Assembly: GCF_050485565.1 (NCBI RefSeq)
Contig: NZ_JBJHBQ010000005.1
Span: forward strand, 62,001-126,000
DNA: 64,000 bases
Source: Glycocaulis sp050485565
GTDB lineage: Bacteria; Pseudomonadota; Alphaproteobacteria; Caulobacterales; Maricaulaceae
Direction of reading: 5' to 3'
A program made the position numbers and the translations under genes. The notes below the pieces were generated by a model. The model saw only the letters and a program-made list of their open reading frames with translations. It did not search any database and was not told the DNA's origin. Of the stretch, positions 52,735 through 60,717 are shown one piece after another; the stretch's first letter is position 1; the number at the start of each line of letters is the position of its first letter.

Positions 52735-53688
52735 ATGGCCACACCTGCCGACCCATCCGCCGCCCCTGTAGCCCCACCAGCGCCCGGGAGCGGGCGGCTG
52801 GATGCAGGCCGGGCAGGCATGGCAGCCCTCTCCGCCTATGTGATCTGGGGCCTGTCAGCGGCCTTCTACAAATTTCTCGATTTTGCCAGCGCCACCGAGA
52901 TCGTGCTGCACCGGGCCATCTGGTCGGTGCCGCTGCTGGCACTGCTGGTCTGGATGGCAGGGCGCGCGCCCTCGGCCTGGCGGCTGATACTCGACCGGCG
53001 CGCCATGGCGACCCTGCTCCTCAGCGCCATTCTCATCGCCTCCAACTGGTGGGTCTTTGTCTGGGCGATCAATGCCGACCGGGTGCTCGACGTGTCGCTG
53101 GGCTATTTCATCAACCCGCTGATGAATGTGGCGGTCGGTGTGTTCATCGCGGGCGAGCGCTTCGGACGGCTGCGGATGATCGCAGTGGGCCTTGCCGTGA
53201 TCGGCGTGATCAACCAGATCGTGGCTGTAGGCGAAGTCCCGTGGATCGGGCTGTTCCTGGCCGCCTCCTTCACCGCCTATGGCTATATCAGGAAAACCAT
53301 CGCAACCGATGGCCGGGTGGGCCTGTTCTGGGAAACGCTGATTATCTCCCTGCCCTCACTGGTCGCTCTGTTCTTCCTTGAGGCATCCGGTAATGGCGGC
53401 AGCTTCCTTGAAAGCCCGTGGCAGGCCATCCTCCTGATCCTCACTGGCCCGATGACCGTTGCGCCTTTGCTGCTCTTCATCATCGGGGCAAGGGGGCTGC
53501 ACTTTGCCACGATCGGCCTTTTGCAGTTTGTCGCCCCCACCCTGCAATTCGCGGTGGCGATTGTCTGGGGCGAGATTTTCACCTTCGCCCACGCGATAAC
53601 CTTCGCCTTTATCTGGGCGGGGCTGGCCGTCTTCACCTTCGATCTTCTAAGCTCGCGAAAACGCGCCCTCAAACAACCGCAGAGCTGA
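52735..53688 (+). CDS. rarD: EamA/DMT-family permease RarD
   Basis: 317 aa, about ten membrane helices after a Pro/Ala-rich N-terminal tail. RarD-type blocks: AYVIWGLSAAFYKFL, EIVLHRAIWSVP, NWWVFVWAIN, SLGYFINPL, GLLQFVAPTLQF. The family is named for a chloramphenicol-sensitive phenotype; its true substrate is unknown. It ends 3 bp before the epoxide hydrolase start. Confidence 0.93.
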   Translation: MATPADPSAAPVAPPAPGSGRLDAGRAGMAALSAYVIWGLSAAFYKFLDFASATEIVLHRAIWSVPLLALLVWMAGRAPSAWRLILDRRAMATLLLSAILIASNWWVFVWAINADRVLDVSLGYFINPLMNVAVGVFIAGERFGRLRMIAVGLAVIGVINQIVAVGEVPWIGLFLAASFTAYGYIRKTIATDGRVGLFWETLIISLPSLVALFFLEASGNGGSFLESPWQAILLILTGPMTVAPLLLFIIGARGLHFATIGLLQFVAPTLQFAVAIVWGEIFTFAHAITFAFIWAGLAVFTFDLLSSRKRALKQPQS

Positions 53689-53691
53689 TCC

Positions 53692-54660
53692 ATGTCCCAT
53701 CCGCCCATGCCGCCCGCCCGCCGTGTCAATGCGGGCGAGGTTACGCTCTCCGTTCACGAGGCAGGGCCTGCCGATGGCCTGCCGGTCCTGCTGCTGCATG
53801 GCTGGCCGGAACTGGCGCTCTCCTGGGCGGCGCAGATCGAGGCGCTGGCGAACGCAGGCTACCGCGTCATCGCGCCGGATAATCGCGGCTTTGGTGCCTC
53901 CGATGCTCCCCACGAGGTAAGCGCCTACCATGTCGACCGGCTGACCGGGGATATTGCGGGTCTGCTCGATGCGCTGGGCATCGAAAAAGCGGTCATCGTC
54001 GGTCATGACTGGGGCGGCATCCTCATGTGGCACGCAGCCTGCCTGATCCCGGAGCGCTTTCTGGGCGCCGTGGGCGTGAACACGCCCCACCTGCCGCGTG
54101 GCTCCAAACCGCCCACAGACGTCTTCCGCGATATGGGCGGGGAGGAGCACTATATCGTGCGCTTCCAGGACGAGGCGGCGGACGGGATTTTCAAAGGCCG
54201 GGAAGCCGACTTCTTCGATTTCGTCTTCGGTGCCTCCTTTCCGTCCGCTGATATCGAGAAACTGCCGCCCTCTGTCACCCATCTGCCCAAGCGGTTCGAG
54301 CGCTTCATCGAACGCGGCGGGCTGAAATCGGAAGACGATGTGGTGGTGCCAAAAGACGCGCGCGCCGAGTATACGCGCATTTATGCAGAGACAGGCTTCA
54401 GGGGCGGGATCAACTGGTACCGCAATTTCGACGCGAACTGGCAGCGCCTGGGCGGTGTCGATCACCGGCTCTCCATGCCCTGCCTGATGATCTCTGCCGA
54501 ATGCGATTACATGCTGCCACCCAAGCTCACGGCCTGGATGCCAGCCCTGTGCAAGGATCTGGAGATGCATGTCATCCCCGATATCGGCCACTGGACCCAG
54601 TACGAGGCACCGGACGCGCTCAACGCCCATCTGATCGACTGGCTGAAGCGGCGCTTTTAG
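53692..54660 (+). CDS. Epoxide hydrolase-like alpha/beta hydrolase
   Basis: 322 aa. Oxyanion motif HGWPE (36-40), nucleophile D106 in GHDWGG, catalytic His H300 in IGHWTQYE, and the lid with a Tyr pair. The Asp nucleophile marks it as epoxide hydrolase or haloalkane dehalogenase type, with epoxide hydrolase favoured by HGWPE. Its stop overlaps the convergent mazF stop. Likely co-transcribed with rarD. Confidence 0.9.
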   Translation: MSHPPMPPARRVNAGEVTLSVHEAGPADGLPVLLLHGWPELALSWAAQIEALANAGYRVIAPDNRGFGASDAPHEVSAYHVDRLTGDIAGLLDALGIEKAVIVGHDWGGILMWHAACLIPERFLGAVGVNTPHLPRGSKPPTDVFRDMGGEEHYIVRFQDEAADGIFKGREADFFDFVFGASFPSADIEKLPPSVTHLPKRFERFIERGGLKSEDDVVVPKDARAEYTRIYAETGFRGGINWYRNFDANWQRLGGVDHRLSMPCLMISAECDYMLPPKLTAWMPALCKDLEMHVIPDIGHWTQYEAPDALNAHLIDWLKRRF

Positions 54661-54980
54661 GCGAAACCGAGAAACACCGCGAGCGACCTGTTCACGCTCA
54701 ATAGCGCGTCGGAATCGGCCTTGCCGATGATTTTGCCGACGCGCTCGCGGCGCACACTCATCACCTTGTCCACCATGATCTGCGAACGGGCGCGCAGCCC
54801 GTTCTCCTCCGACGGTTCCAGCGTGATCCGCAATAGAGGCGCCTCCACCAGCGTCGAAGAGATGAGCGCGATGGTAGCGGTGGAGGTCTGCGCGAAATAA
54901 TCGGCCTGCAACACAAGCGCCAGGCGTGGCTTGGAGAAGCCGCCGGGCATGGCGACGGTGACGATATCGCCGCGTTTCAC
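54657..54980 (-). CDS. Type II toxin, PemK/MazF family endoribonuclease
   Basis: 107 aa from the GTG at 54980, which leaves a 4-bp gap after the antitoxin stop; earlier in-frame ATGs would overlap the antitoxin deeply. MazF hallmarks: KRGDIVTVAMPGG, KPRLALVLQAD, and SQIMVDKVMSVRRERVGKIIG near the C-terminus. It should cut mRNA at specific short sequences. It converges with and overlaps the epoxide hydrolase by four bases. Confidence 0.88.
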   Translation of the reverse strand: MKRGDIVTVAMPGGFSKPRLALVLQADYFAQTSTATIALISSTLVEAPLLRITLEPSEENGLRARSQIMVDKVMSVRRERVGKIIGKADSDALLSVNRSLAVFLGFA

Positions 54981-54984
54981 CGCC

Positions 54985-55194
54985 CTAGTGCTCGTCCAGA
55001 TCGGCAAGCGCCGCGTCAGCAAAGGCCGTCAGTCCGGTATCGGCGCGGTCGGCCTCTGCGGTGCGTGCGGCCTGTTCACGGCAGGCGTCTTCAAAGCCCG
55101 GCTGGCGGGTATCAGGCACCCATATCTGCAAGGGGCGCAGGCCCGCTGCCCGCAGGGACTCGCGATGTTTACTGACCCGTTCATTGACGCCCAT
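54985..55194 (-). CDS. Antitoxin, MazE-family / DUF3018-like
   Basis: 69 aa from the ATG at 55194, with GGAGGG upstream. MGVNERVSKHRESLRAAGLRPLQIWVPDTR is the conserved DUF3018 start (DNA-binding), and the acidic C-terminus (ADLDEH) should block the toxin. It is co-transcribed with and precedes the MazF-like gene; a perfect palindrome lies directly upstream. Confidence 0.87.
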   Translation of the reverse strand: MGVNERVSKHRESLRAAGLRPLQIWVPDTRQPGFEDACREQAARTAEADRADTGLTAFADAALADLDEH

Positions 55195-55206
55195 GACGCC
55201 CTCCAA

Positions 55207-55222
55207 GTGTTACATGTAACAC
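55207..55222 (-). promoter_or_regulatory. Perfect palindromic operator of the toxin-antitoxin pair
   Basis: GTGTTACATGTAACAC is a 16-bp perfect palindrome 12 bases upstream of the antitoxin ATG. It is the expected site for autorepression by the antitoxin or the complex. Confidence 0.7.
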
Positions 55223-55252
55223 AGATTGCGTCTGACGGCAAAGAATGGAGGG

Positions 55253-56104
55253 TTAGCCCCCGCTCAGACCCGCCCGGTAGCGGCGGCTGACAGGTATGCG
55301 CGCACCGCTGGAAAGCACGGCAATCGCGTCCCCGCTCTCGCCGGGGATGATTTCGCGCACGGCGGGGCGGGCGACGAGGCGGGAGCGATGCACCCGCACA
55401 GGATCGGCCCCGGCCTCCTTCAGCAGCGTCTCCAGCCCGCCCAGCGTGATGCGCGCCAGATGGGAGCCGGTGGGGGTGGCGACCTCGACATAATTGCCTG
55501 CCGCTTCCGCCGAGATGATCTCAGCGGCAGGCAGGCGCAGCTCGCGCCCGCCGCATTTGAGAACGATCAGCGCCTCGTCCTTGGCCCGCGCATGGCCCTC
55601 AGCCAGTTCCAGCCGGTAATCCTCGATCCGCCGGGCCAGGCGCAGCACCAGCACCAGCGTCGCATAGGCGAGGAAATCCTTGCGCGCCTCATAGATGAAA
55701 TCGCGCACCAGAAGATCGAAATACGAATAGCTCCCCCCGATGACGAACGGCCACAGCCATTCGCGCAGCAGCATCATCCCCCAGACATGGGCGGTGGTGA
55801 AGGCGAGCGCGGCGATGAGGTGCAAGGGCAGGGCGACCCGCCAGCCCAGCGCCAGCGGAATACGCCGGTCGAGCGCAATCACCGCCGGTACCAGCGCCAG
55901 CAGCACGACAAGGCTCGTCAGCTCCAACAGCCAGGCTTGCGCCGGGTTGAAGGCGGTCGCGCCGCGCGCCAGCTCGCTATTGATCGACAGCGCATTCACC
56001 GTCACCGAGGCGCTGGCAAAGGCAGCGAAGATCAGCCCGGCCTGAAGACCGGCCCGGCGTTCGGCGCGGCGCTGTGGATCAAGGGCGGTATTGTGTGCCG
56101 TCAT
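55253..56104 (-). CDS. Membrane-bound LytTR DNA-binding regulator
   Basis: 283 aa from the ATG at 56104 (an ATG at 56116 is also possible). Four membrane helices (about residues 20-130) are followed by a linker and a LytTR domain (about 185-275) with LKCGGRELRLPAAEIISAEAAGNYVEV, HRSRLV and the ending ISRRYR-like PVSRRYRAGL. The same layout often neighbours acyltransferase or transporter genes. It is divergent from the acyltransferase. Confidence 0.85.
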   Translation of the reverse strand: MTAHNTALDPQRRAERRAGLQAGLIFAAFASASVTVNALSINSELARGATAFNPAQAWLLELTSLVVLLALVPAVIALDRRIPLALGWRVALPLHLIAALAFTTAHVWGMMLLREWLWPFVIGGSYSYFDLLVRDFIYEARKDFLAYATLVLVLRLARRIEDYRLELAEGHARAKDEALIVLKCGGRELRLPAAEIISAEAAGNYVEVATPTGSHLARITLGGLETLLKEAGADPVRVHRSRLVARPAVREIIPGESGDAIAVLSSGARIPVSRRYRAGLSGG

Positions 56105-56288
56105 GGCGCGAAGCATGGCGGCACATGGCGATTCCGGCAATGCCGCCTGTCCCCGATCAGGCGCCGCCCGCCCCTGCACTGCATACCGCCATCACGCGAG
56201 GGGCAGGTTTCATCACATACCGCGCGACGAAGGTTCCGATCAGACACAGAACGGCAGGCGAGTTTCCTTCAGCTTTCGGACCTGCACC

Positions 56289-57437
56289 ATGATCGATACA
56301 CCGCCTTCCGCCCGCCGCCCGGATCTCGACGCCTTGCGCGTCTTCGCCTTCGCCATGCTGATCCTCTATCACACCGGCATGGGTTATGTGACGTGGGGCT
56401 GGCACGTCAAAAGCGCCTATGCGGGCGACACGCTGGAACTACCCATGATGCTGATGAGCCCGTGGCGTCTGCCTTTGCTCTTCTTCATCTCCGGCGTCGC
56501 AATGGCGATGCTGGCAGCAAAGCTTGGCTCAGGCCGGTTCATGCTGGAGCGTGTCTGGCGGCTCTTCGTGCCGCTCGTCTTTGGCATGGCCGTGATCGTG
56601 ATGCCGCAAGCCTATTTCGAGCTGCGTACCAATGGCGAGATCGAACCCGGCTTGCTCGCCTTCTGGCCGCAATATCTCGATTTTGGCAGCGCGTTCTCGA
56701 TCGTCACGCCGACCTGGAACCATCTCTGGTATGTCGCCTACATCTTCGTCTACGCGCTGATCCTCGCGCCCTTCCTGCCCCATACGGGCAAGCTGGCGCG
56801 CTTGCGGCTGGAGCGGGTGTGGCAGGGGAATGCAGGCCTCATCGCCTTCCTCATCCTGCCCGTCCTGCCTCTATTGCTGATCCGCTTCACGCTCGCTGAC
56901 AGCTTCCCGACCACACACAATCTCACCCGCGACTGGGCGACCCACGCCTACTCGCTGAGCTTCGTGATCTTCGGGGCGCTGGCCGCCAGATCAGAAGGTT
57001 TCTGGCAGGTGGTGGACAGGGTGGGCAGGCTGGCGCTCGGCCTGACGGTCGCAGGCGGCGCGCTTCTGGTCTTTGCCTATCTCGATTTCGATGCGCGCTT
57101 TGCCAATCCTGCGGAGGCGACGCTCTGGCGCGTAATGCGCCTTGCCTATGCCTGGTGGATGATCGTCACGCTGATCTGGCTCGCCCGGCGGCTGATCCGC
57201 TCAGGCTCAGCCCTGCTTTCGCGGCTCAACGTGCTGATCTTCCCGGTCTTCATCCTGCATCAGACGATCACGGTCAGCGCGATCTATCTGATCACGGCGT
57301 GGGGCTGGCGCCTGACGGGTCCGGGGGAGTTCCTGATCGTCGCCGCGATCACGCTGTTAGGCAGCTGGGCCCTGTCAGAGGCCGCATCACGCATCGCGAT
57401 ATTGCGGCCCCTGATGGGTATGAAGTTCAGGATGTGA
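56289..57437 (+). CDS. Acyltransferase-3-family membrane protein
   Basis: 382 aa from the ATG at 56289, about ten membrane helices. Family blocks: RRPDLDALRVFAFAMLILYHTGMG (the His of the active site), SPWRLPLLFFISGVAM, NHLWYVAYIFVYALILAPF. The family O-acylates glycans or other envelope polymers. The C-terminus ILRPLMGMKFRM recurs as a broken copy at 58612-58647. The divergent LytTR gene may regulate it. Confidence 0.87.
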   Translation: MIDTPPSARRPDLDALRVFAFAMLILYHTGMGYVTWGWHVKSAYAGDTLELPMMLMSPWRLPLLFFISGVAMAMLAAKLGSGRFMLERVWRLFVPLVFGMAVIVMPQAYFELRTNGEIEPGLLAFWPQYLDFGSAFSIVTPTWNHLWYVAYIFVYALILAPFLPHTGKLARLRLERVWQGNAGLIAFLILPVLPLLLIRFTLADSFPTTHNLTRDWATHAYSLSFVIFGALAARSEGFWQVVDRVGRLALGLTVAGGALLVFAYLDFDARFANPAEATLWRVMRLAYAWWMIVTLIWLARRLIRSGSALLSRLNVLIFPVFILHQTITVSAIYLITAWGWRLTGPGEFLIVAAITLLGSWALSEAASRIAILRPLMGMKFRM

Positions 57438-57445
57438 ACTTCGGG

Positions 57446-58390
57446 CTAGCGATCCTGATCAAGACGCCGTGCTATGGCCCCGTCCAGCAGGTCTGGCATG
57501 TCCTCGTCGGGGATCCGTGCAAGGCGACTAAAGGTCCAGCCCTCGTCGAGCAGTTGTGCGGTCAGAACCCAACCTGCGTAGTACGCCTCCCGGTGCTGTC
57601 CTGAAGGACCGGGCCCCATCAATACTGCGCCAATGGTCTGGGAGTCTGACTGAGTGAGGAGGGGACGCAAACCTTCCAGTATACCGGTCTCGTTAGCTGC
57701 CATCTCTGCGATCCACTCCTCACTAGCGGCCAGATGGCGTGTGGCCGGGAGGTCAGGATAGAGCGCTTGTGTACCGCGCATGGCTAGACCTTCGGAGAGG
57801 ATGGCGTTGGCCACTGAACGTTCCCACCCGCCGGACGATCCGGAAAGCTGGACATGAACCGCATGGATTAGTTCATGCGGGCCGGTTATCTCCAGATACT
57901 CAACGCCGTTCTCCACCGGCAGGGCTACCATGGGAGGCGCGTTGCCCGCCATGAAGGCATTGCGTTCAAATCCGCCAACGAAATAAAGAACCTGTACCTC
58001 CAAGGGTGTGTCTGCGGCATCAAACAGCTCAGCGACGCGGAGAAAACTCTCTTCGGCATCGTAACCCAGTTCCTCTGCGCCTAGCCGCAACGCGTCAATG
58101 ACACCCTCATAGTGTGGCCAGGCCTGATCCAGCAGCGAACGCGCCATGGTTTGGCCTTCAGGTGTGGGAGGAACGGCAGCAAACCGGTACATCTCTTCCC
58201 ACAAAGCCCAACGCTCGTCGGGATCGAGCCCCTCGGCGGCGTCATAGAACGCAACAAAGCGTGGCGTCAGATCGATGATGCGCAGTCGGTGCTCAGCAGC
58301 GGTCTCCTCCTGACCCTGAGATGCTGACCCGGCAAATAGCAATCCTGCAAGGAAGATGAATAGCAAAACGACTGTGATTGGGTGCTTCAT
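57446..58390 (-). CDS. Putative exported zinc metalloprotease (HEXXH, DUF2268-like)
   Basis: 314 aa from the ATG at 58390. A signal peptide or anchor (MKHPITVVLLFIFLAGLLFAGSA) is followed by a helical region. HELIHAVH supplies H172, E173 and H176, and SEGLAMRG gives E200 as probable third zinc ligand, as in gluzincin-type DUF2268 proteins. The GC content is somewhat lower than in neighbours. It is flanked by duplicated acyltransferase tails, so it may be a recent insertion. Confidence 0.7.
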   Translation of the reverse strand: MKHPITVVLLFIFLAGLLFAGSASQGQEETAAEHRLRIIDLTPRFVAFYDAAEGLDPDERWALWEEMYRFAAVPPTPEGQTMARSLLDQAWPHYEGVIDALRLGAEELGYDAEESFLRVAELFDAADTPLEVQVLYFVGGFERNAFMAGNAPPMVALPVENGVEYLEITGPHELIHAVHVQLSGSSGGWERSVANAILSEGLAMRGTQALYPDLPATRHLAASEEWIAEMAANETGILEGLRPLLTQSDSQTIGAVLMGPGPSGQHREAYYAGWVLTAQLLDEGWTFSRLARIPDEDMPDLLDGAIARRLDQDR

Positions 58391-58507
58391 CCTGTGACTC
58401 CAATTCTCCAGCAACAAATTTCCCTACCATTCTCTTTGCGGGGATACAGATTAATTTTCAGAAATCAAAATAACTAACCTCTGCTCTTTGAGATTCGTTT
58501 GAAATTT

Positions 58508-58621
58508 CTAACCTTCTTCGGCGATGTCCAGCCCGCCAACTGCTTAGAAGACGGCGTCTACGTAGAGCGCGTCGCTGGTGCAGGAATGGCGAGGATATGA
58601 AAGGAGCCAGAGCGCGGCCCC
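58508..58621 (-). pseudogene. Decayed C-terminal fragment of a fabI-like gene
   Basis: Reading back from 58621 gives GAALWLLSYPRHSCTSDALY then VDAVF, a stop (TAA at 58544-58546), and AVGGLDIAEEG with a second stop at 58508-58510. It aligns without gaps to the end of the intact fabI at 59644 (SALYLLSDLGHSCTGEVL, HVDAGFHAVGVPDLGEDD), the internal TAA replacing a His codon. No start or N-terminal part is present. Confidence 0.8.
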
Positions 58622-58647
58622 TGATGGGGATGAAATACCGGATCTAG
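58612..58647 (+). pseudogene. Broken copy of the acyltransferase C-terminus
   Basis: Frame ARPLMGMKYRI plus TAG, compared with LRPLMGMKFRM plus TGA at the real gene end (57402-57437). At DNA level GCGGCCCCTGATGGG is identical (57404-57418 and 58614-58628). It joins the fabI-like fragment within a shared GCGGCCCC. Confidence 0.8.
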
Positions 58648-59555
58648 ACCCGCACCGCGCAGGACAGGGCCGCCGGACCCAGAAGGCCGTTGAGCGGTGC
58701 CTTCGCCGCTTCCGCCTCTGGCCTGAGCAGGAAAAATTCGGCCGCGAACCAGCCTGCCTCCTCCATAGGAAGGGGCTTGCGGCCGACTTTCTTCAACCGC
58801 GAGATGGCACCGGCCCGCTCCTCCGCGCCGGTGAACTGGCGCTGCGGAAAGGCAAACCCATCCAGCTTTTCGGTGACATAGCCAAACCCGCGCATGGCGG
58901 CGCTGATATCGTCCATGGGAAACTGGCGCAGCACGAACAGCGCCATCCAGGGCTGCTTGCCTGCTGCCGCCTCGGCGATACGGGTAAAGGTCGGCGCTCC
59001 GACATAGCCCACCGCCCCGGTTGATATGACGATATCGCTATGGGCAAAGACCCGCGCCTCGTCATGCTCGGGCGGCAGGCTGCCATCGTCAGTCTCCAGA
59101 TCACAGGCCAGGCCAAAATCCAGCAGCCCGGCAGCGCGGGCATAGCTGATCGCCGGGCCGGAGCTGTCCAGCCCCGTAAAGACCAGATCATCGATGAGCG
59201 GCAGGGCACGATACCAGGCCTGATCCTCGGCCAGCAGGGCATCAGCATCCAGCCCGCCAACAAGACGGGCGGTGTAGTGGGCGTGAAGGCGCGATACCGA
59301 TAGCGGGAATTTATGCAGGGCCGCGTTGATCCCGTAGGAACAGCCCACATCGGTCACTTGCAGCCGCTTGAGCCGCCGGGCAGCGCGAATGCGCTCATAA
59401 CATTCGCGAAATACAGGTGCCGCGCACTCCGCGATCAGATAGTTATGCCTGCAGAGCCGGTGGAAATACTGGCGTGGATCAGGCGATGTATATATATCGT
59501 CAAAAGAGGTTTTCCCCGTCTCATCTATAGAGACAGGTTCTTTATTGTCGAGCAT
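58644..59555 (-). CDS. Class I SAM-dependent methyltransferase-like protein
   Basis: 303 aa from the ATG at 59555. Motif I VTDVGCSYGINAALH (about 67-81) forms the SAM-binding loop; the Asp in LVGGLDADALLA and FTGLDSSGPAISYARAAGLLD suggest the remaining strands of a Rossmann-like fold. The substrate is unknown. The stop overlaps the broken acyltransferase tail. It is unrelated in length to common metabolic methyltransferases. Confidence 0.7.
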   Translation of the reverse strand: MLDNKEPVSIDETGKTSFDDIYTSPDPRQYFHRLCRHNYLIAECAAPVFRECYERIRAARRLKRLQVTDVGCSYGINAALHKFPLSVSRLHAHYTARLVGGLDADALLAEDQAWYRALPLIDDLVFTGLDSSGPAISYARAAGLLDFGLACDLETDDGSLPPEHDEARVFAHSDIVISTGAVGYVGAPTFTRIAEAAAGKQPWMALFVLRQFPMDDISAAMRGFGYVTEKLDGFAFPQRQFTGAEERAGAISRLKKVGRKPLPMEEAGWFAAEFFLLRPEAEAAKAPLNGLLGPAALSCAVRV

Positions 59556-59643
59556 GATGGGGCGTCCCCGCAGCTTCTGCGAGCTACGGAGACTATCAGA
59601 CCATCATACCCGCCTCAACCGGCGCGAAAGAAATACTTGATAT

Positions 59644-60462
59644 TCAGTCGTCTTCGCCGAGGTCCGGCACGCCGACCGCGTGGAAGCCGGCATCGACGTG
59701 GAGCACTTCACCCGTGCACGAATGGCCAAGGTCGGACAGGAGGTAGAGCGCGGACCCGGCCACGCCTTCCATGCGGGTGTCTTCTTTGAGCATCGACCAG
59801 TCCTTGCCGGTCTTCATCAGCGTGCGTCCGCCCGAAATGCCCGCCATGGCGAGGGTACGCATCGGACCGGCCGAAATGGCGTTCACACGGATGCCCTGCG
59901 GACCGAGATCCCGTGCAATATAGCGGGTGGAGGCTTCCAGCGCCGCCTTGGCCACGCCCATCACATTGTAGTTCGGCACCACGCGCTCTGACCCCAGATA
60001 GGTCATGGAGACCATCGCGCCCCCGTCCGGCATCAGCGCGCTGGCGCGCTTGGCCGCATCCACAAACGAGAAGGCCGACACGTCCATCGCGCGCTTGAAG
60101 CCCTCGCGCGTCGTGTTGTGGGTAAAGGAGCCTTTCAGCTCGTCCTTGCCGGCAAAGGCAATGGCGTGGACGAGGAAGTCCATCTTGCCCCACTTTTTCT
60201 CCAGCGCGGCAAAGCACGCGTCCATGGAGGCATCATCGGTGACATCAGCCGTGACCATGAAGGGTTCGCCAGGCAGGCTTTCCACCAGCGGGCGCACACG
60301 CTTTTCCAGCTCTTCACCCTGATAGGAGAAAGCCAGTTCTGCGCCCTGGGCGGCGAGCTGCTGGGCAATGCCCCAGGCAATCGAGTTCTTGTTGGCCACA
60401 CCCATGACAAGCCCGCGCTTGCCCTTCATCAGATTGCCGGCCGGATACACGCTGTCGCTCAT
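59644..60462 (-). CDS. fabI: Enoyl-[acyl-carrier-protein] reductase (NADH), FabI
   Basis: 272 aa from the ATG at 60462. FabI signature: GVANKNSIAWGIA at 21-33, catalytic Y155 and Y165 with K172 (YNVMGVAK, the Y-x6-K spacing). It completes each round of fatty-acid elongation and is the target of triclosan. It is divergent from the desaturase gene across 255 bp that contain several palindromes. Confidence 0.96.
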   Translation of the reverse strand: MSDSVYPAGNLMKGKRGLVMGVANKNSIAWGIAQQLAAQGAELAFSYQGEELEKRVRPLVESLPGEPFMVTADVTDDASMDACFAALEKKWGKMDFLVHAIAFAGKDELKGSFTHNTTREGFKRAMDVSAFSFVDAAKRASALMPDGGAMVSMTYLGSERVVPNYNVMGVAKAALEASTRYIARDLGPQGIRVNAISAGPMRTLAMAGISGGRTLMKTGKDWSMLKEDTRMEGVAGSALYLLSDLGHSCTGEVLHVDAGFHAVGVPDLGEDD

Positions 60463-60593
60463 GGGGTAGTCCCTCCCGGATTGGTTGTCTGCGCCGGGCG
60501 GCGATTCCGGCCCGGCGCGCAAGTGTTTCCCGTCGCATAGCCGATAGGGGCTGCGGCGTCGAGCCGTACGCGTATGAACTTGGCGGTCATAAT

Positions 60594-60640
60594 GACGTCA
60601 ATTTGATGAGGCTATGATAGCCAAACCGTCTGGTCAGACC
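60594..60640. promoter_or_regulatory. Cluster of palindromes between fabI and the desaturase
   Basis: TGACGTCA (about 60592-60599), the 13-bp GGCTATGATAGCC (60610-60622) and GTCTGGTCAGAC (60628-60639) fall within 50 bp. CTGGTCAGACC resembles the FadR-type pattern CTGGTCnGACCAG. A shared regulator for both lipid genes is plausible; its identity is not shown. Confidence 0.4.
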
Positions 60641-60717
60641 CGCCAGATCATGCCAGCTTTTGGGTCACGCGCTCATCCGGGTGCGATCCGTTCCCTGCTG
60701 AAGCCTGAGGTTTGAGT

